From positions 124,001-188,000 of the forward strand of contig ONUH01000003.1 of NCBI GenBank assembly GCA_900321035.1: DNA of 64,000 nt. The letters are read 5' to 3'. This DNA comes from an uncultured Selenomonadales bacterium. GTDB taxonomy: Bacteria > Bacillota > Negativicutes > Selenomonadales > Selenomonadaceae. Below, one piece after another: positions 1 to 8,029 of the stretch. The position numbers and the translations under genes were made by a program. The stretch's first letter is position 1. Each line of letters begins with the position of its first letter. The notes beneath the pieces are model-generated. The model was not told the origin of the DNA. It did no database searches and saw only the letters and a program-made list of their open reading frames with translations.

Positions 1-438
1 CGCAATAGGGTCATACACAGATCGTTCCATAATCGGCCCATCTGATATTTTTCGATATTCTTTATCATCAATTACCTCGCAACATCCAATGGCCAATGAG
101 TAGGAAATGGTTACCTTGCGGTTCCATCCACAGTAATATAAATATTTCCTATGCTCATCAATCTGCACAATCGATGTCATAGTTATTCCTGTATCATCAA
201 AAGTTCCCCTTTTCCCCGGAATCATAATCGGTTTACGAGGCGCCGCCAATATATTCTTCAAATTGCCGGCCTCCACATCTAAATAATGCGGATAACTGAT
301 TACGTCTTTTGTACGTGCAGAGTAATACACTCGCCAAACCTTGTCGTTAAGAATATCAATAAATGCATCCTGTGCATAACCTGTACCGTAAAAATCACAA
401 GAATATATATGTCCTTGCTTCTGCCACATATCTGCCAT
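1..438 (-). CDS. N-terminal part of a beta-propeller, GH43-like glycosidase or transferase protein (cut by window edge)
   Basis: The open frame runs from an ATG at 438 to the window edge and gives 146 codons without a stop. It starts MADMWQKQGHIYSCDF and contains short repeated strand patterns such as DAFIDILNDKVWRVYYSAR and SIVQIDEHRKYLYYCGWNR. Blocks that end in an aromatic-rich strand of this kind are typical of five-bladed propeller folds of the GH43/GH32/GH68 type, which bind or process sugars. The ATG overlaps the stop of the E1-beta gene upstream (TGATG), so it is translationally coupled and is probably the next step of the same pathway. The catalytic residues cannot be judged because the C-terminal part is missing. 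A sugar-binding or uncharacterised transferase role is equally possible. Confidence 0.6.
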   Translation of the reverse strand, partial: MADMWQKQGHIYSCDFYGTGYAQDAFIDILNDKVWRVYYSARTKDVISYPHYLDVEAGNLKNILAAPRKPIMIPGKRGTFDDTGITMTSIVQIDEHRKYLYYCGWNRKVTISYSLAIGCCEVIDDKEYRKISDGPIMERSVYDPIA

Positions 439-1412
439 CACGCCTTTCTGAAACACAATACTTTTTCGATTTCTTGCTCTATTTTTCTTCTCGACAGCAA
501 AATTGTATCTTCCAAAGACCGAGCACAAGGAACCGGAGCATCTTCCGCCGCCGCAATACCGATAGGCGCTTTCAAAAAATTAAACATTTTATCTACAAGA
601 AGCGCTGCTATATGCCCCGCCGCACTGCCTGTTCTCGCAGCGGTGTCACAAATCACAACTCTTCCTGTTTTCTCCACGGATGCTGCTATTGTGAAAAAAT
701 CAAGCGGTACGACCGAACGAACATCAATAATGTCGGCAGAGATTCCCTTTCGCTCCAAATCAGGCAACATTTCCATAATGTTTTTTCGTGCGCCCGAGAT
801 AGTGACAATAGTTAAATCTGTACCTTCTTTTATCACACTCGCCTTTCCCAACGGAATCTTCCGTTGCAAATCCACGTCTTCCTCCAACCAAAAACAGGAA
901 CGATCTGCAAAGCATAAAACAGGATTGTGATCCCGTATAGCTTCCAGTAACATGGAAAACATATCCTGCGGTGCCGCCGGAACAATAATTTTTAACCCTG
1001 GTACATTCATGAACAAGGAATGCAATCTGTCACTGTGCTGCGCAGCATTGCCCCCAATATTCATAGCCGACGTAAAAATAGTCAATGGAACAGAAAAAGC
1101 ACCATCGTACATATATGCAGTTTTTGCAGCGATACTACATATTTGGTCCATTGCGACATACAGAAAATTTTCCGTCGTCAAGTCTACAACAGGACGTACC
1201 CCGCATATCGCGGCCCCACACGCAGTCCCGACCACGCCGGCTTCTGAAAGCGGAATGTCAATAACCCGTCTGCTTCCATATTTTTCATATAATCCGCCTG
1301 TATACCCGTAAAGATTATTTCTGTCATCCTCTCCAAAGAACACTACATTTTCATCTTCTGAAAGCGCTGTATCCAACGCCATCTGGATTGCCTGGCCGTA
1401 TTTTAGTTTCAT
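438..1412 (-). CDS. TPP-dependent dehydrogenase/transketolase E1 component, beta subunit-like
   Basis: This 324-residue protein has the full layout of the beta subunit of 2-oxoacid or acetoin dehydrogenase E1. An N-terminal pyrimidine-binding domain carries GEDDRNNLYGYTGG near residue 28 and the conserved stretch IPLSEAGVVGTACGAAICG near 53-71. A transketolase C-terminal domain follows from about residue 190, with the region LTIVTISGA. The alpha subunit is encoded immediately upstream, 9 bases away. No E2 or E3 gene is nearby, so the pair is unlikely to be a classical dehydrogenase complex. Inference: it may carry out a TPP-dependent C-C bond step, decarboxylation or acyl transfer on a sugar precursor. 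It could also be an amino-sugar acyl-donor enzyme. The family assignment is firm, the substrate unknown. Confidence 0.88.
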   Translation of the reverse strand: MKLKYGQAIQMALDTALSEDENVVFFGEDDRNNLYGYTGGLYEKYGSRRVIDIPLSEAGVVGTACGAAICGVRPVVDLTTENFLYVAMDQICSIAAKTAYMYDGAFSVPLTIFTSAMNIGGNAAQHSDRLHSLFMNVPGLKIIVPAAPQDMFSMLLEAIRDHNPVLCFADRSCFWLEEDVDLQRKIPLGKASVIKEGTDLTIVTISGARKNIMEMLPDLERKGISADIIDVRSVVPLDFFTIAASVEKTGRVVICDTAARTGSAAGHIAALLVDKMFNFLKAPIGIAAAEDAPVPCARSLEDTILLSRRKIEQEIEKVLCFRKA

Positions 1413-1421
1413 AATAATTCC

Positions 1422-2396
1422 TCATATAAAAACATTTTGGAATGCTTCAGTAATTACAGGAGTAACTGAATCGATTGCGAACTGCAATGCTTCTTGTACT
1501 TCTTGCAATGCTTGATTCCGTAATTTTGCAGTTTCATCTTTGGAAAAACATCCTGTCATTATCAATTTTTGTTCATACAAGCGGACAGGATCTTTCGTAG
1601 TTTTTTCATCCTCTAGCTCTTGGTAATTTCTATATCCTGTATCTCTCATACGTAAATAATACTCGCCTTCTGCATGTTCACGAAAGCGTACGGTTTGCGC
1701 TTGTATCAATGTTGGAGTCGATTGTTTTCTGGCTTTTTCAACAGCGGCAGCAGCCACTTGATACACTTGTTCAACATCCTGCCCATCGACGATGACGCCA
1801 TCCATGCCATATGCTTCCGCAAACTTAGTGTAATCGTTTACGGCAGACGTACTTCTCGTAGAAGTGGTAACCGCAAGGCCGTTGTCTTCAAGAACAAAGA
1901 GAATGGGCAGTTTCCATTTCGCTGCAAGATTCAAGCTTTCATGCAATGTTCCCTCATTTGCCGCCCCGTCGCCAAAAAACACACAAGCAATTTTCCCATC
2001 CTGTTTATATTTCGCTGAAAATGCCGCACCGCAACCAAGAGGAATTCCTGAACCAACAATTCCCGTCGCAGCTATAAGTCCGACACTTTTATCCTGTATA
2101 TGCATAGAGCCGCCTTTTCCTCGGTTGGAACCTGTTTCTTTTCCAAAGATTTCCGCCATAATAGGCTTTAGCGGCATTCCTTTTGCTATGGCATGTCCAT
2201 GTGGGCGGTGATTGCTAATGATATAGTCTTCCGTATTAAGCGCTGAACAAACCCCCGTTGCAATAGCCTCTTCTCCTTGACAACAATGTACTGCACCATA
2301 GACGCTACCCTCAAGTTTTTCCCGCGCTATTATCTCCTCAAATTCTCGAATCAACATCATTGTATAAAGCATTTTTTTTTGCAATTTCTTTTCCAT
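1422..2396 (-). CDS. TPP-dependent dehydrogenase E1 component, alpha subunit-like
   Basis: This 324-residue protein has the thiamine-diphosphate motif GDGAANEG at about 142-149, followed by the asparagine and metal region NLAAKWKLPILFVLEDNG. It also has HRPHGH near 63 and the GKGGSMH loop near 93, both typical of PDH and acetoin-dehydrogenase E1 alpha subunits. The length is normal for the family. It should pair with the beta-like protein encoded just downstream to form an alpha2beta2 enzyme. The ATG at 2396 follows a weak GGGATG ribosome site. Lipoyl E2 and E3 partners are absent from the window. Its place between WbqC and a propeller protein in a sugar locus argues for a dedicated glycan-precursor enzyme rather than central metabolism, but this is inference. 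Confidence 0.88.
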   Translation of the reverse strand: MEKKLQKKMLYTMMLIREFEEIIAREKLEGSVYGAVHCCQGEEAIATGVCSALNTEDYIISNHRPHGHAIAKGMPLKPIMAEIFGKETGSNRGKGGSMHIQDKSVGLIAATGIVGSGIPLGCGAAFSAKYKQDGKIACVFFGDGAANEGTLHESLNLAAKWKLPILFVLEDNGLAVTTSTRSTSAVNDYTKFAEAYGMDGVIVDGQDVEQVYQVAAAAVEKARKQSTPTLIQAQTVRFREHAEGEYYLRMRDTGYRNYQELEDEKTTKDPVRLYEQKLIMTGCFSKDETAKLRNQALQEVQEALQFAIDSVTPVITEAFQNVFI

Positions 2397-2451
2397 AATT
2401 CATCCCGATTCTTATGCACTATCCTCAACAGATCAACTAAATCAACCGAGG

Positions 2452-3153
2452 TTATGCCTTTGCCAATTTGTATCTGTCCAAATATCCCCTAATTTGTGTG
2501 ACCGCATTAAACATTAAGACATCCAATATAGAGAGCCCTGGAACAAATTCTTCCCTATATTGACGATATGAAATGTCCTGCATTTCTAGAAAACGCAAAG
2601 CAATTCCTTTGTCGGCAAATATCTCACCGGAATACAATGCTTTCCCGCCTGGTGCATTGATATATGTGTCCGCACCAAGAATCCGATTGATGTGTAACAC
2701 TTTATCCACGCCCTTAAGGGAGACATCTTTTTCCATTTCGGAGGACAAGATAATCTCCGTGTCAATGCCGATATACGCACATATCTCTTTAATGGCACGA
2801 TAATTCAATTCAGAAATCTTATTGCATTCCATTATTAATCTTTCTATCATCGGCATAACTTTTGCAAAATAAGGCGCTTTCTGATAGGCCGATTCCAACG
2901 TCCGAAGGACCTTACGCCTTGCTATCGCATCAGGAGTAATCTCAATTTCATTGATATTTTTAAATGAAGACGCTCCAAACAACGGAAGTGTCACTAAATG
3001 TTTCTTCCCGCCCAAGAGAATATTGTTCCGGTTAATCCATCCGCCTTTAATATAGGTCACATCATCATAGACCACATACTTGTCCACCGCGTGAATAAGT
3101 TGCCAATATCCGATATAAGGGAAAAAATACGGTTGCATGATTCCCACTTTCAC
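2452..3153 (-). CDS. WbqC family protein
   Basis: The start is taken as GTG at 3153. It is preceded at 7 bases by GGAGG (3161-3165), which beats an upstream ATG at 3204 that has no ribosome site. The resulting 233-residue protein begins VKVGIMQPYFFPYIGYWQL, the family hallmark, followed by DDVTYIKGGWINRN. WbqC proteins are common in O-antigen and capsule clusters. Some appear linked to the addition of amino acid or acyl groups to amino sugars, but the reaction is generally not established. Here the gene follows a DegT aminotransferase and precedes the E1 pair. Inference: aminotransferase, WbqC and the TPP enzyme may together build and decorate one amino sugar. Confidence 0.9.
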   Translation of the reverse strand: MKVGIMQPYFFPYIGYWQLIHAVDKYVVYDDVTYIKGGWINRNNILLGGKKHLVTLPLFGASSFKNINEIEITPDAIARRKVLRTLESAYQKAPYFAKVMPMIERLIMECNKISELNYRAIKEICAYIGIDTEIILSSEMEKDVSLKGVDKVLHINRILGADTYINAPGGKALYSGEIFADKGIALRFLEMQDISYRQYREEFVPGLSILDVLMFNAVTQIRGYLDRYKLAKA

Positions 3154-3160
3154 GGACAGT

Positions 3161-3165
3161 CCTCC
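3161..3165 (-). promoter_or_regulatory. Ribosome binding site that decides the GTG start of the WbqC gene
   Basis: GGAGG on the minus strand lies exactly 7 bases before GTG at 3153. It lies inside any longer reading from the upstream ATG, so it supports the shorter protein whose N-terminus matches the family start. Confidence 0.7.
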
Positions 3166-3236
3166 CAATCTTCTTTTTTGTTCTTTATTGTCAAAATTCA
3201 CCATTTATCACTAACGGCTTTAGATTTTCCCCGCCA

Positions 3237-4346
3237 TTATCGTCTGCATCCCAGAATCACATCGCACACCCTATCCACTTCCTTTTCCGTAAGGCCTGCG
3301 TAAAGGGGAAGCGTCAACACACGCTTGGACACATGGAGTGCGATGGGGGTTTTTGTTTCGTCATATTTTCCGTTGTAGCTTTCAAAGGAGCTGGTCAACG
3401 GGTAAAAATATTTGCGGGCAAAGATATTCTCTTTGGCCAGCGCTTTGGCCACCTCATTTCGCGTACTCCCGAAGGAACGCTCATGAATGACTATGGGGAA
3501 ATAAGCATAGTTCGACGCCACGTCCGCCTGCTCCACATTGAGCTGAAGACCGGGAACATTCGCGAGGCGCTCCCGATAGCGCAGGACGACTTCTTTCCGC
3601 GCCGCAATTTTGTCTTCTATATGCCGCAGATTGCAAAGTCCCATAGCTGCGCAAAATTCGTTCATTTTCGCGTTCGCACCAATACCGTCCACGATTTCCT
3701 CATTGCGGATACCGAAATTTTTGAGCCGGTATATTTTTCTTCCCAATCGCTCATTATGGAAGCAAACCGCGCCGCCTTCAATGGTGTTAAAGACTTTCGT
3801 GGCGTGGAAGGAAAAGCAGGACACATCTCCGTAAGACGCCACTCCCTCACCGCCGTGTCGAATACCAAAAGCATGCGCTGCATCATAAATAACTTTAAGT
3901 CCATATTTGTCTGCGATGCGCTGAATTTCTTCCACATCGCAAAGATTGCCATAGACATGGACGGGCATGATAGCCGAGGTTTGGTCAGTGATCAACGCTT
4001 CTATTTTCGCCGGATCCATCGTGAAATCATCCGGCCGAATATCGCAAAACACAGGAGTAAGATTGTTCCGCACAATGGCGTGGGTAGTAGAAGCAAAGGT
4101 AAACGGCGTGGTAATGACCTCGCCTTTCAGCCCCATAGCCTGCAAAGCCATCTCCAGCGCCATGTGGCCATTGACCATCAGCTCGATATGTTCCGCCCCT
4201 AAATAGTCTCTTAGTTTTTCCGAAAGCTCATTATGCTTTTTCCCCATGTTCGTAAGCCAATGTGTCTCCCAAATCTCCTGAATTTCACCGACATATTCCT
4301 CTACATCTGGAAGCACCGCTTGCGTTACCATGATCTTGTTACTCAT
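3237..4346 (-). CDS. DegT/DnrJ/EryC1/StrS family sugar aminotransferase
   Basis: This 369-residue protein has the fold-type I layout of PLP-dependent nucleotide-sugar aminotransferases. It has NGHMALEMAL near 59, the cofactor aspartate in DAAHAFG at about 155, and the Schiff-base lysine in SFHATKVFNTIEGG at about residue 184. The HATKVFNTIEGG form is seen in enzymes that aminate dTDP- or UDP-4-keto (or 3-keto) 6-deoxy sugars. The FlaA1-type dehydratase could supply such a keto sugar. The gene overlaps the GT2 gene upstream by 8 bases and precedes WbqC. The exact sugar (for example a 4-amino-4,6-dideoxyhexose) cannot be read from the sequence. Confidence 0.9.
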   Translation of the reverse strand: MSNKIMVTQAVLPDVEEYVGEIQEIWETHWLTNMGKKHNELSEKLRDYLGAEHIELMVNGHMALEMALQAMGLKGEVITTPFTFASTTHAIVRNNLTPVFCDIRPDDFTMDPAKIEALITDQTSAIMPVHVYGNLCDVEEIQRIADKYGLKVIYDAAHAFGIRHGGEGVASYGDVSCFSFHATKVFNTIEGGAVCFHNERLGRKIYRLKNFGIRNEEIVDGIGANAKMNEFCAAMGLCNLRHIEDKIAARKEVVLRYRERLANVPGLQLNVEQADVASNYAYFPIVIHERSFGSTRNEVAKALAKENIFARKYFYPLTSSFESYNGKYDETKTPIALHVSKRVLTLPLYAGLTEKEVDRVCDVILGCRR

Positions 4347-5304
4347 ATAAATTATCCCTCTTCAACAGCTTATTTTTTGCCATTCGAGCAACAAGAAGCA
4401 ACGCCTTGCGGTTCGTTTCTCTATCGCCATAGGATGCCATTTTTTTCCATCGTTTCCATGTGTAGCCTTGTTTATGTTGCAGCATCCGAATAAGGTATCC
4501 TGCTTTTTGCTCGATAATCCAAAAGTTAAAATCGTTTTTTTCTTTGAGATATGACCTCAGCATATCAAATTGGCGCACATTTTTCAAAGCGGCAAGCGCT
4601 AAATCTCTATACCCAATGGAACACGCATTGTCCGCGCCCGAATCAACGATTGACCGATAAGCTGACATCACCTCCGGCAAAATATAAATGTTACCTCGCT
4701 GAAGAAGAATAGTAAGCACCGTGAGATCCCCCACCAAATCATGGGACTTGTATATGATACTGTAGTCTCCACCGTCCAAGAAAAAATTATGATACATCAA
4801 GGTTGCAGATTGAAAAAGAAACTGCTTTCTCAAAAAATCTTTCCAAGTGAAATCCCGATCCGTATCCTCATCCTTGATGCACTTGCCAATAATACTCGCG
4901 TCATTAGCGTCAATTTCCTGAAAATTATGTGCGACACCAATATATCCCGAATGGCTGTCCAAAAAAGAAATCTGCCGATCCAGTTTTTCCTCATGGCACC
5001 AATAATCATCGCCTTCCAATAAAGCGATATATCGTCCCTGCGTCTTCATATAAAGGTCGTAACCGTTCCGCGTAGCACCCATGTTTTTTTCCCTACAAAA
5101 GGCTTTGATAATCTCCGGATGCGCTTTAGCATACTCCTCCACAATGGCACGAGACCCATCCGTCGAACAGTCCTCCCCGATGAGAATTTCATAAGTATAA
5201 TGCGTCCTTTGCGCCAAAATACTATCTAGTGCTTTTGCTACATACCGTTCATGATTATAGACGGGGACAATCACAGATACATCAATTTGTTTCTCTACTG
5301 TCAT
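4339..5304 (-). CDS. Glycosyltransferase family 2
   Basis: I start this at ATG 5304, six bases after the upstream Wzx stop, because the GT-A fold begins at once (DVSVIVPVYNHERYVAKAL). This gives 321 residues; a longer frame up to 5481 would run deep into wzx and is rejected. The nucleotide-sugar signature GEDCSTDGS lies near 43-51 and the metal-binding EGDDYW (DxD-type) near 97-102. An AGGAGG lies at 5318-5323, 13 bases away, rather far for a perfect site. No membrane segments are visible. The protein should transfer one sugar to the lipid-linked repeat unit on the cytoplasmic side. Donor and acceptor are unknown. Confidence 0.88.
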   Translation of the reverse strand: MTVEKQIDVSVIVPVYNHERYVAKALDSILAQRTHYTYEILIGEDCSTDGSRAIVEEYAKAHPEIIKAFCREKNMGATRNGYDLYMKTQGRYIALLEGDDYWCHEEKLDRQISFLDSHSGYIGVAHNFQEIDANDASIIGKCIKDEDTDRDFTWKDFLRKQFLFQSATLMYHNFFLDGGDYSIIYKSHDLVGDLTVLTILLQRGNIYILPEVMSAYRSIVDSGADNACSIGYRDLALAALKNVRQFDMLRSYLKEKNDFNFWIIEQKAGYLIRMLQHKQGYTWKRWKKMASYGDRETNRKALLLVARMAKNKLLKRDNLYE

Positions 5305-5309
5305 ATATT

Positions 5310-6749
5310 CTACGCATCCTCCTTTTGTCGGTTTCCCATACGTTCCAATAGGTACATCATTGCTTCGTTTTTCAAAAAATAACTGATTCCCATGTAAACC
5401 AACGCACCCACGACAACCTCTAAGCCCAGCTTTAACACCATATGCACAGGGAGAAGTGCCATTAGACGAACCGTTATACACATGACCGCTCCTGCAAAAA
5501 GTGTCGGTGAAAGATCCCTAATTTGCTCCATAGTTCCATAGCCAATTATTGTCTTCGTCGGCCAGACATTGATGGGGATTCCCCCCACCGCCAGCGCCAC
5601 TTGCCCCCATAGCATCACCATAAGGCCATGAGGTACTGTAAGAAGCAACACCGAGATTTCAAGCACCTTTTTTAAGATTTCCAGCTTCAAAAAGAGGTCA
5701 CTGCGCCCTAACGCCTTCATACACTGGATATTCATTGTATGAATAGGATGCGTGCTATATACGAGACTCAGAAGCATCATATACGGCGCTGCCGCAATCC
5801 ATTTCTCTCCCAAGATTACATAAACAAATTCATAGCTGATGGTCGCAAGCCCTAAAAGCGCCGGGACCACCACAAAAGCATCCAGCGTAAGCGCCCGCCG
5901 CATCCTTCGTTTCATACCGACAGAATCATCCTGCATTTGTGAAAGCAACGGGAAAGTTACGCTTTGCACGGTATCGTTCAAATTTTGTGTAAGAAGAGTG
6001 GGAAACTGTTGTCCCCTGCTGTAGAGCCCCAAAAGTTCCCGCGTATAGACCTTGCCAATGACCAAATCGTACATATTAATATACAAAGTATTAATAAGGC
6101 TACTGCCCAAGATTTTCCAACCATAACCAAACAGCGCACGCAAACTTTCCATGGAAAAAAAGAATCGGAGACGAAAATCTGCCATGAGATATACAAATGC
6201 CACCGCTAAATAATTTGAGATGAGTTGCTGAAATATAAGCGCCCATACCCCCCACCCCCTTAAAGCAAAACACACGCCAAAAACACCCGACAAAAGACTG
6301 GCAACCAAAGTTGCAATCGTATTCACACGAAAATTCAGCGACCGAGAAAGATAAGCTTGTTGAACACCGGCACAGGAAGCGGCAAAGAGAACCAACGCCT
6401 GTACTCGAAGGCAAAGAGTAAGATCCATCATCCCATAAAAGGAGGCAATAACGGGCGCCATCACGAAAAGGACAATATAGGCAAGAAGAGCAATCCCAAG
6501 AGAACTAAAGAACGCTGTGCAAAAATCAATTTGCGTGGCTTCTTTTTTCTGAATCAAAGATGTGGCAAAGCCATTTTGGATGAATACATTAGACAGGGAA
6601 ATAAATACAGAAAGGATCGCCACAACACCATAATCGTCCGGGACAAGGAGTCTTGCCAAAATTATTTGAACAATAATTTGAATACCTTTAGAACCAATTT
6701 TTTCCAAAAGCTTCCATCCGGTGGCAGCAAACACAGAAGACGGCGTCAT
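5310..6749 (-). CDS. wzx: Wzx-type polysaccharide flippase (MOP/PST family)
   Basis: This 479-residue integral membrane protein starts with the typical SSVFAATGWKLLEKIGSKGIQ amphipathic segment. It shows about 12-14 hydrophobic spans and the LARLLVPDDYGVVAI stretch of WzxC/TuaB-like exporters. It would flip the undecaprenyl-diphosphate-linked repeat unit to the outer face of the inner membrane. It overlaps the Wzy gene upstream by 4 bases, the classic Wzx/Wzy arrangement, and its stop lies just before the GT2 start. A PglK-like ABC transporter at 43823-45571 may be a second flippase. The assignment to the family is secure; substrate preference is unknown. Confidence 0.9.
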   Translation of the reverse strand: MTPSSVFAATGWKLLEKIGSKGIQIIVQIILARLLVPDDYGVVAILSVFISLSNVFIQNGFATSLIQKKEATQIDFCTAFFSSLGIALLAYIVLFVMAPVIASFYGMMDLTLCLRVQALVLFAASCAGVQQAYLSRSLNFRVNTIATLVASLLSGVFGVCFALRGWGVWALIFQQLISNYLAVAFVYLMADFRLRFFFSMESLRALFGYGWKILGSSLINTLYINMYDLVIGKVYTRELLGLYSRGQQFPTLLTQNLNDTVQSVTFPLLSQMQDDSVGMKRRMRRALTLDAFVVVPALLGLATISYEFVYVILGEKWIAAAPYMMLLSLVYSTHPIHTMNIQCMKALGRSDLFLKLEILKKVLEISVLLLTVPHGLMVMLWGQVALAVGGIPINVWPTKTIIGYGTMEQIRDLSPTLFAGAVMCITVRLMALLPVHMVLKLGLEVVVGALVYMGISYFLKNEAMMYLLERMGNRQKEDA

Positions 6750-8029
6750 GTCATCAACGTATCTCCTTTTTGTAAAAGTTTCGCACCCGGTTGCAATCGA
6801 TCCATCAAGTTCCTCCTTTTGCCAAAATCCGTTTCTAATATTAACATAGTTGACAAAATGAGCATCAACGGCGTCTTCCGTAGAAAGGGTTCCTTAACCT
6901 CCGCAATGACAAGAACTAAAAGAAATGCCCTATATATCCATTTGTTCCTGCTCAATTTCACTTTGCTAATGAGCATAAAATAAAAACAATAAATCAACCC
7001 ATAGTACATAGTTGCGCCTATTACTCCAATGCCCGTATACGTTTGCACATAACCCGCATCATGATTCAGCACAAGCCCAGATGCAGTTGGCCCACTTACC
7101 ATTCCAGTCCCAAAAAACGTTTCAAGCGTCAGCCCTGGAATATTCATATTAAGCATAATATCCACTGTTTTATTATCCGCAAAAAGATTGCTCAACTCCG
7201 CAATCCACCATACCCACCGCGAATCAGGGTTCAACATAGCATAAGCTACTACCCCACAAGAAATCATAGCCATCCCTAAAACAAGCCACCGTACAGACTT
7301 ATCTTTCTGGCAAAGGCGGTGAATCAGCACACCAAGAATCACGATTCCACCAAAACAAAGCCCTGTTCTTCCCACAAAAAGCAACGCCGCCATAATGCAT
7401 AACCAACCAAGAATAATATTCCGTTTTTCTTTTCTATCTTTTGATTGATAAAAAAGATATACTCCGCACATAATTCCAGCAAAAAGAATCATAGAGCCAG
7501 CTGCACCAGCCAAATCTATACCCACAGAACGTATTCCTATCTGCACGTTATTCAATAAACGCCCGTCCCCATAAGCCATATTCATAAACACGAACATGCG
7601 AATCGGATCGAATACGCACCCCGCCAGCACAATAAGCGCCTGAAACAATATCACTCTCCACTGACATATAGTAAACTCCGTTACATCCCGAAATATTCCT
7701 CTAAAAAGCATTGGGTATAAAACCAGCATCAAAAAAAGCCCCACAATGTGAATTAGTCCAAAACACCCTTCCGGTATTTGTGAGATATCATCAATCTGTA
7801 TAGACAGCAAACCAACTGTATAGGCAAAAAGCCAACTGATTCGTATCGCTGTACTTAACAATTTCTCTGAAATGCGCACCCCCATTTCAGATTGCCGTAT
7901 AAAATAGAACAGTAACAAAAGAAATGCCATTTTACGTACAGAAAAGAATCCCACACGAGGCAAATCAAACTCTATGGCCAAAAGCAGCAAAAATTGTATC
8001 CACTGCCTATAATGCAATCGTATCTTCAT
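6746..8029 (-). CDS. wzy: Wzy-like O-antigen/capsule polymerase
   Basis: I choose ATG at 8029, which overlaps the AsnB stop as ATGA, over an ATG 10 codons upstream inside asnB. The protein has 427 residues, roughly ten hydrophobic spans and a large loop between about residues 290 and 360 containing TFFGTGMVSGPTASGL and NHDAGYVQTYTGIG. A large periplasmic loop near the C-terminus is the usual mark of Wzy polymerases and O-antigen ligases. Primary sequence is poorly conserved in this family, so polymerase rather than ligase is inferred from the tight coupling to wzx. It would join repeat units at the outer face of the inner membrane. Confidence 0.78.
   Translation of the reverse strand: MKIRLHYRQWIQFLLLLAIEFDLPRVGFFSVRKMAFLLLLFYFIRQSEMGVRISEKLLSTAIRISWLFAYTVGLLSIQIDDISQIPEGCFGLIHIVGLFLMLVLYPMLFRGIFRDVTEFTICQWRVILFQALIVLAGCVFDPIRMFVFMNMAYGDGRLLNNVQIGIRSVGIDLAGAAGSMILFAGIMCGVYLFYQSKDRKEKRNIILGWLCIMAALLFVGRTGLCFGGIVILGVLIHRLCQKDKSVRWLVLGMAMISCGVVAYAMLNPDSRWVWWIAELSNLFADNKTVDIMLNMNIPGLTLETFFGTGMVSGPTASGLVLNHDAGYVQTYTGIGVIGATMYYGLIYCFYFMLISKVKLSRNKWIYRAFLLVLVIAEVKEPFLRKTPLMLILSTMLILETDFGKRRNLMDRLQPGAKLLQKGDTLMT

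Noticed and set aside
286..930. 214-codon plus-strand frame opposite the E1-beta gene
   Set aside because: Antisense shadow of a gene with clear E1-beta motifs; Ser/Ile-rich low-quality translation.
3333..4202. 289-codon plus-strand frame opposite the DegT gene
   Set aside because: Mirror of a gene with full PLP motifs; no family pattern, no ribosome site.
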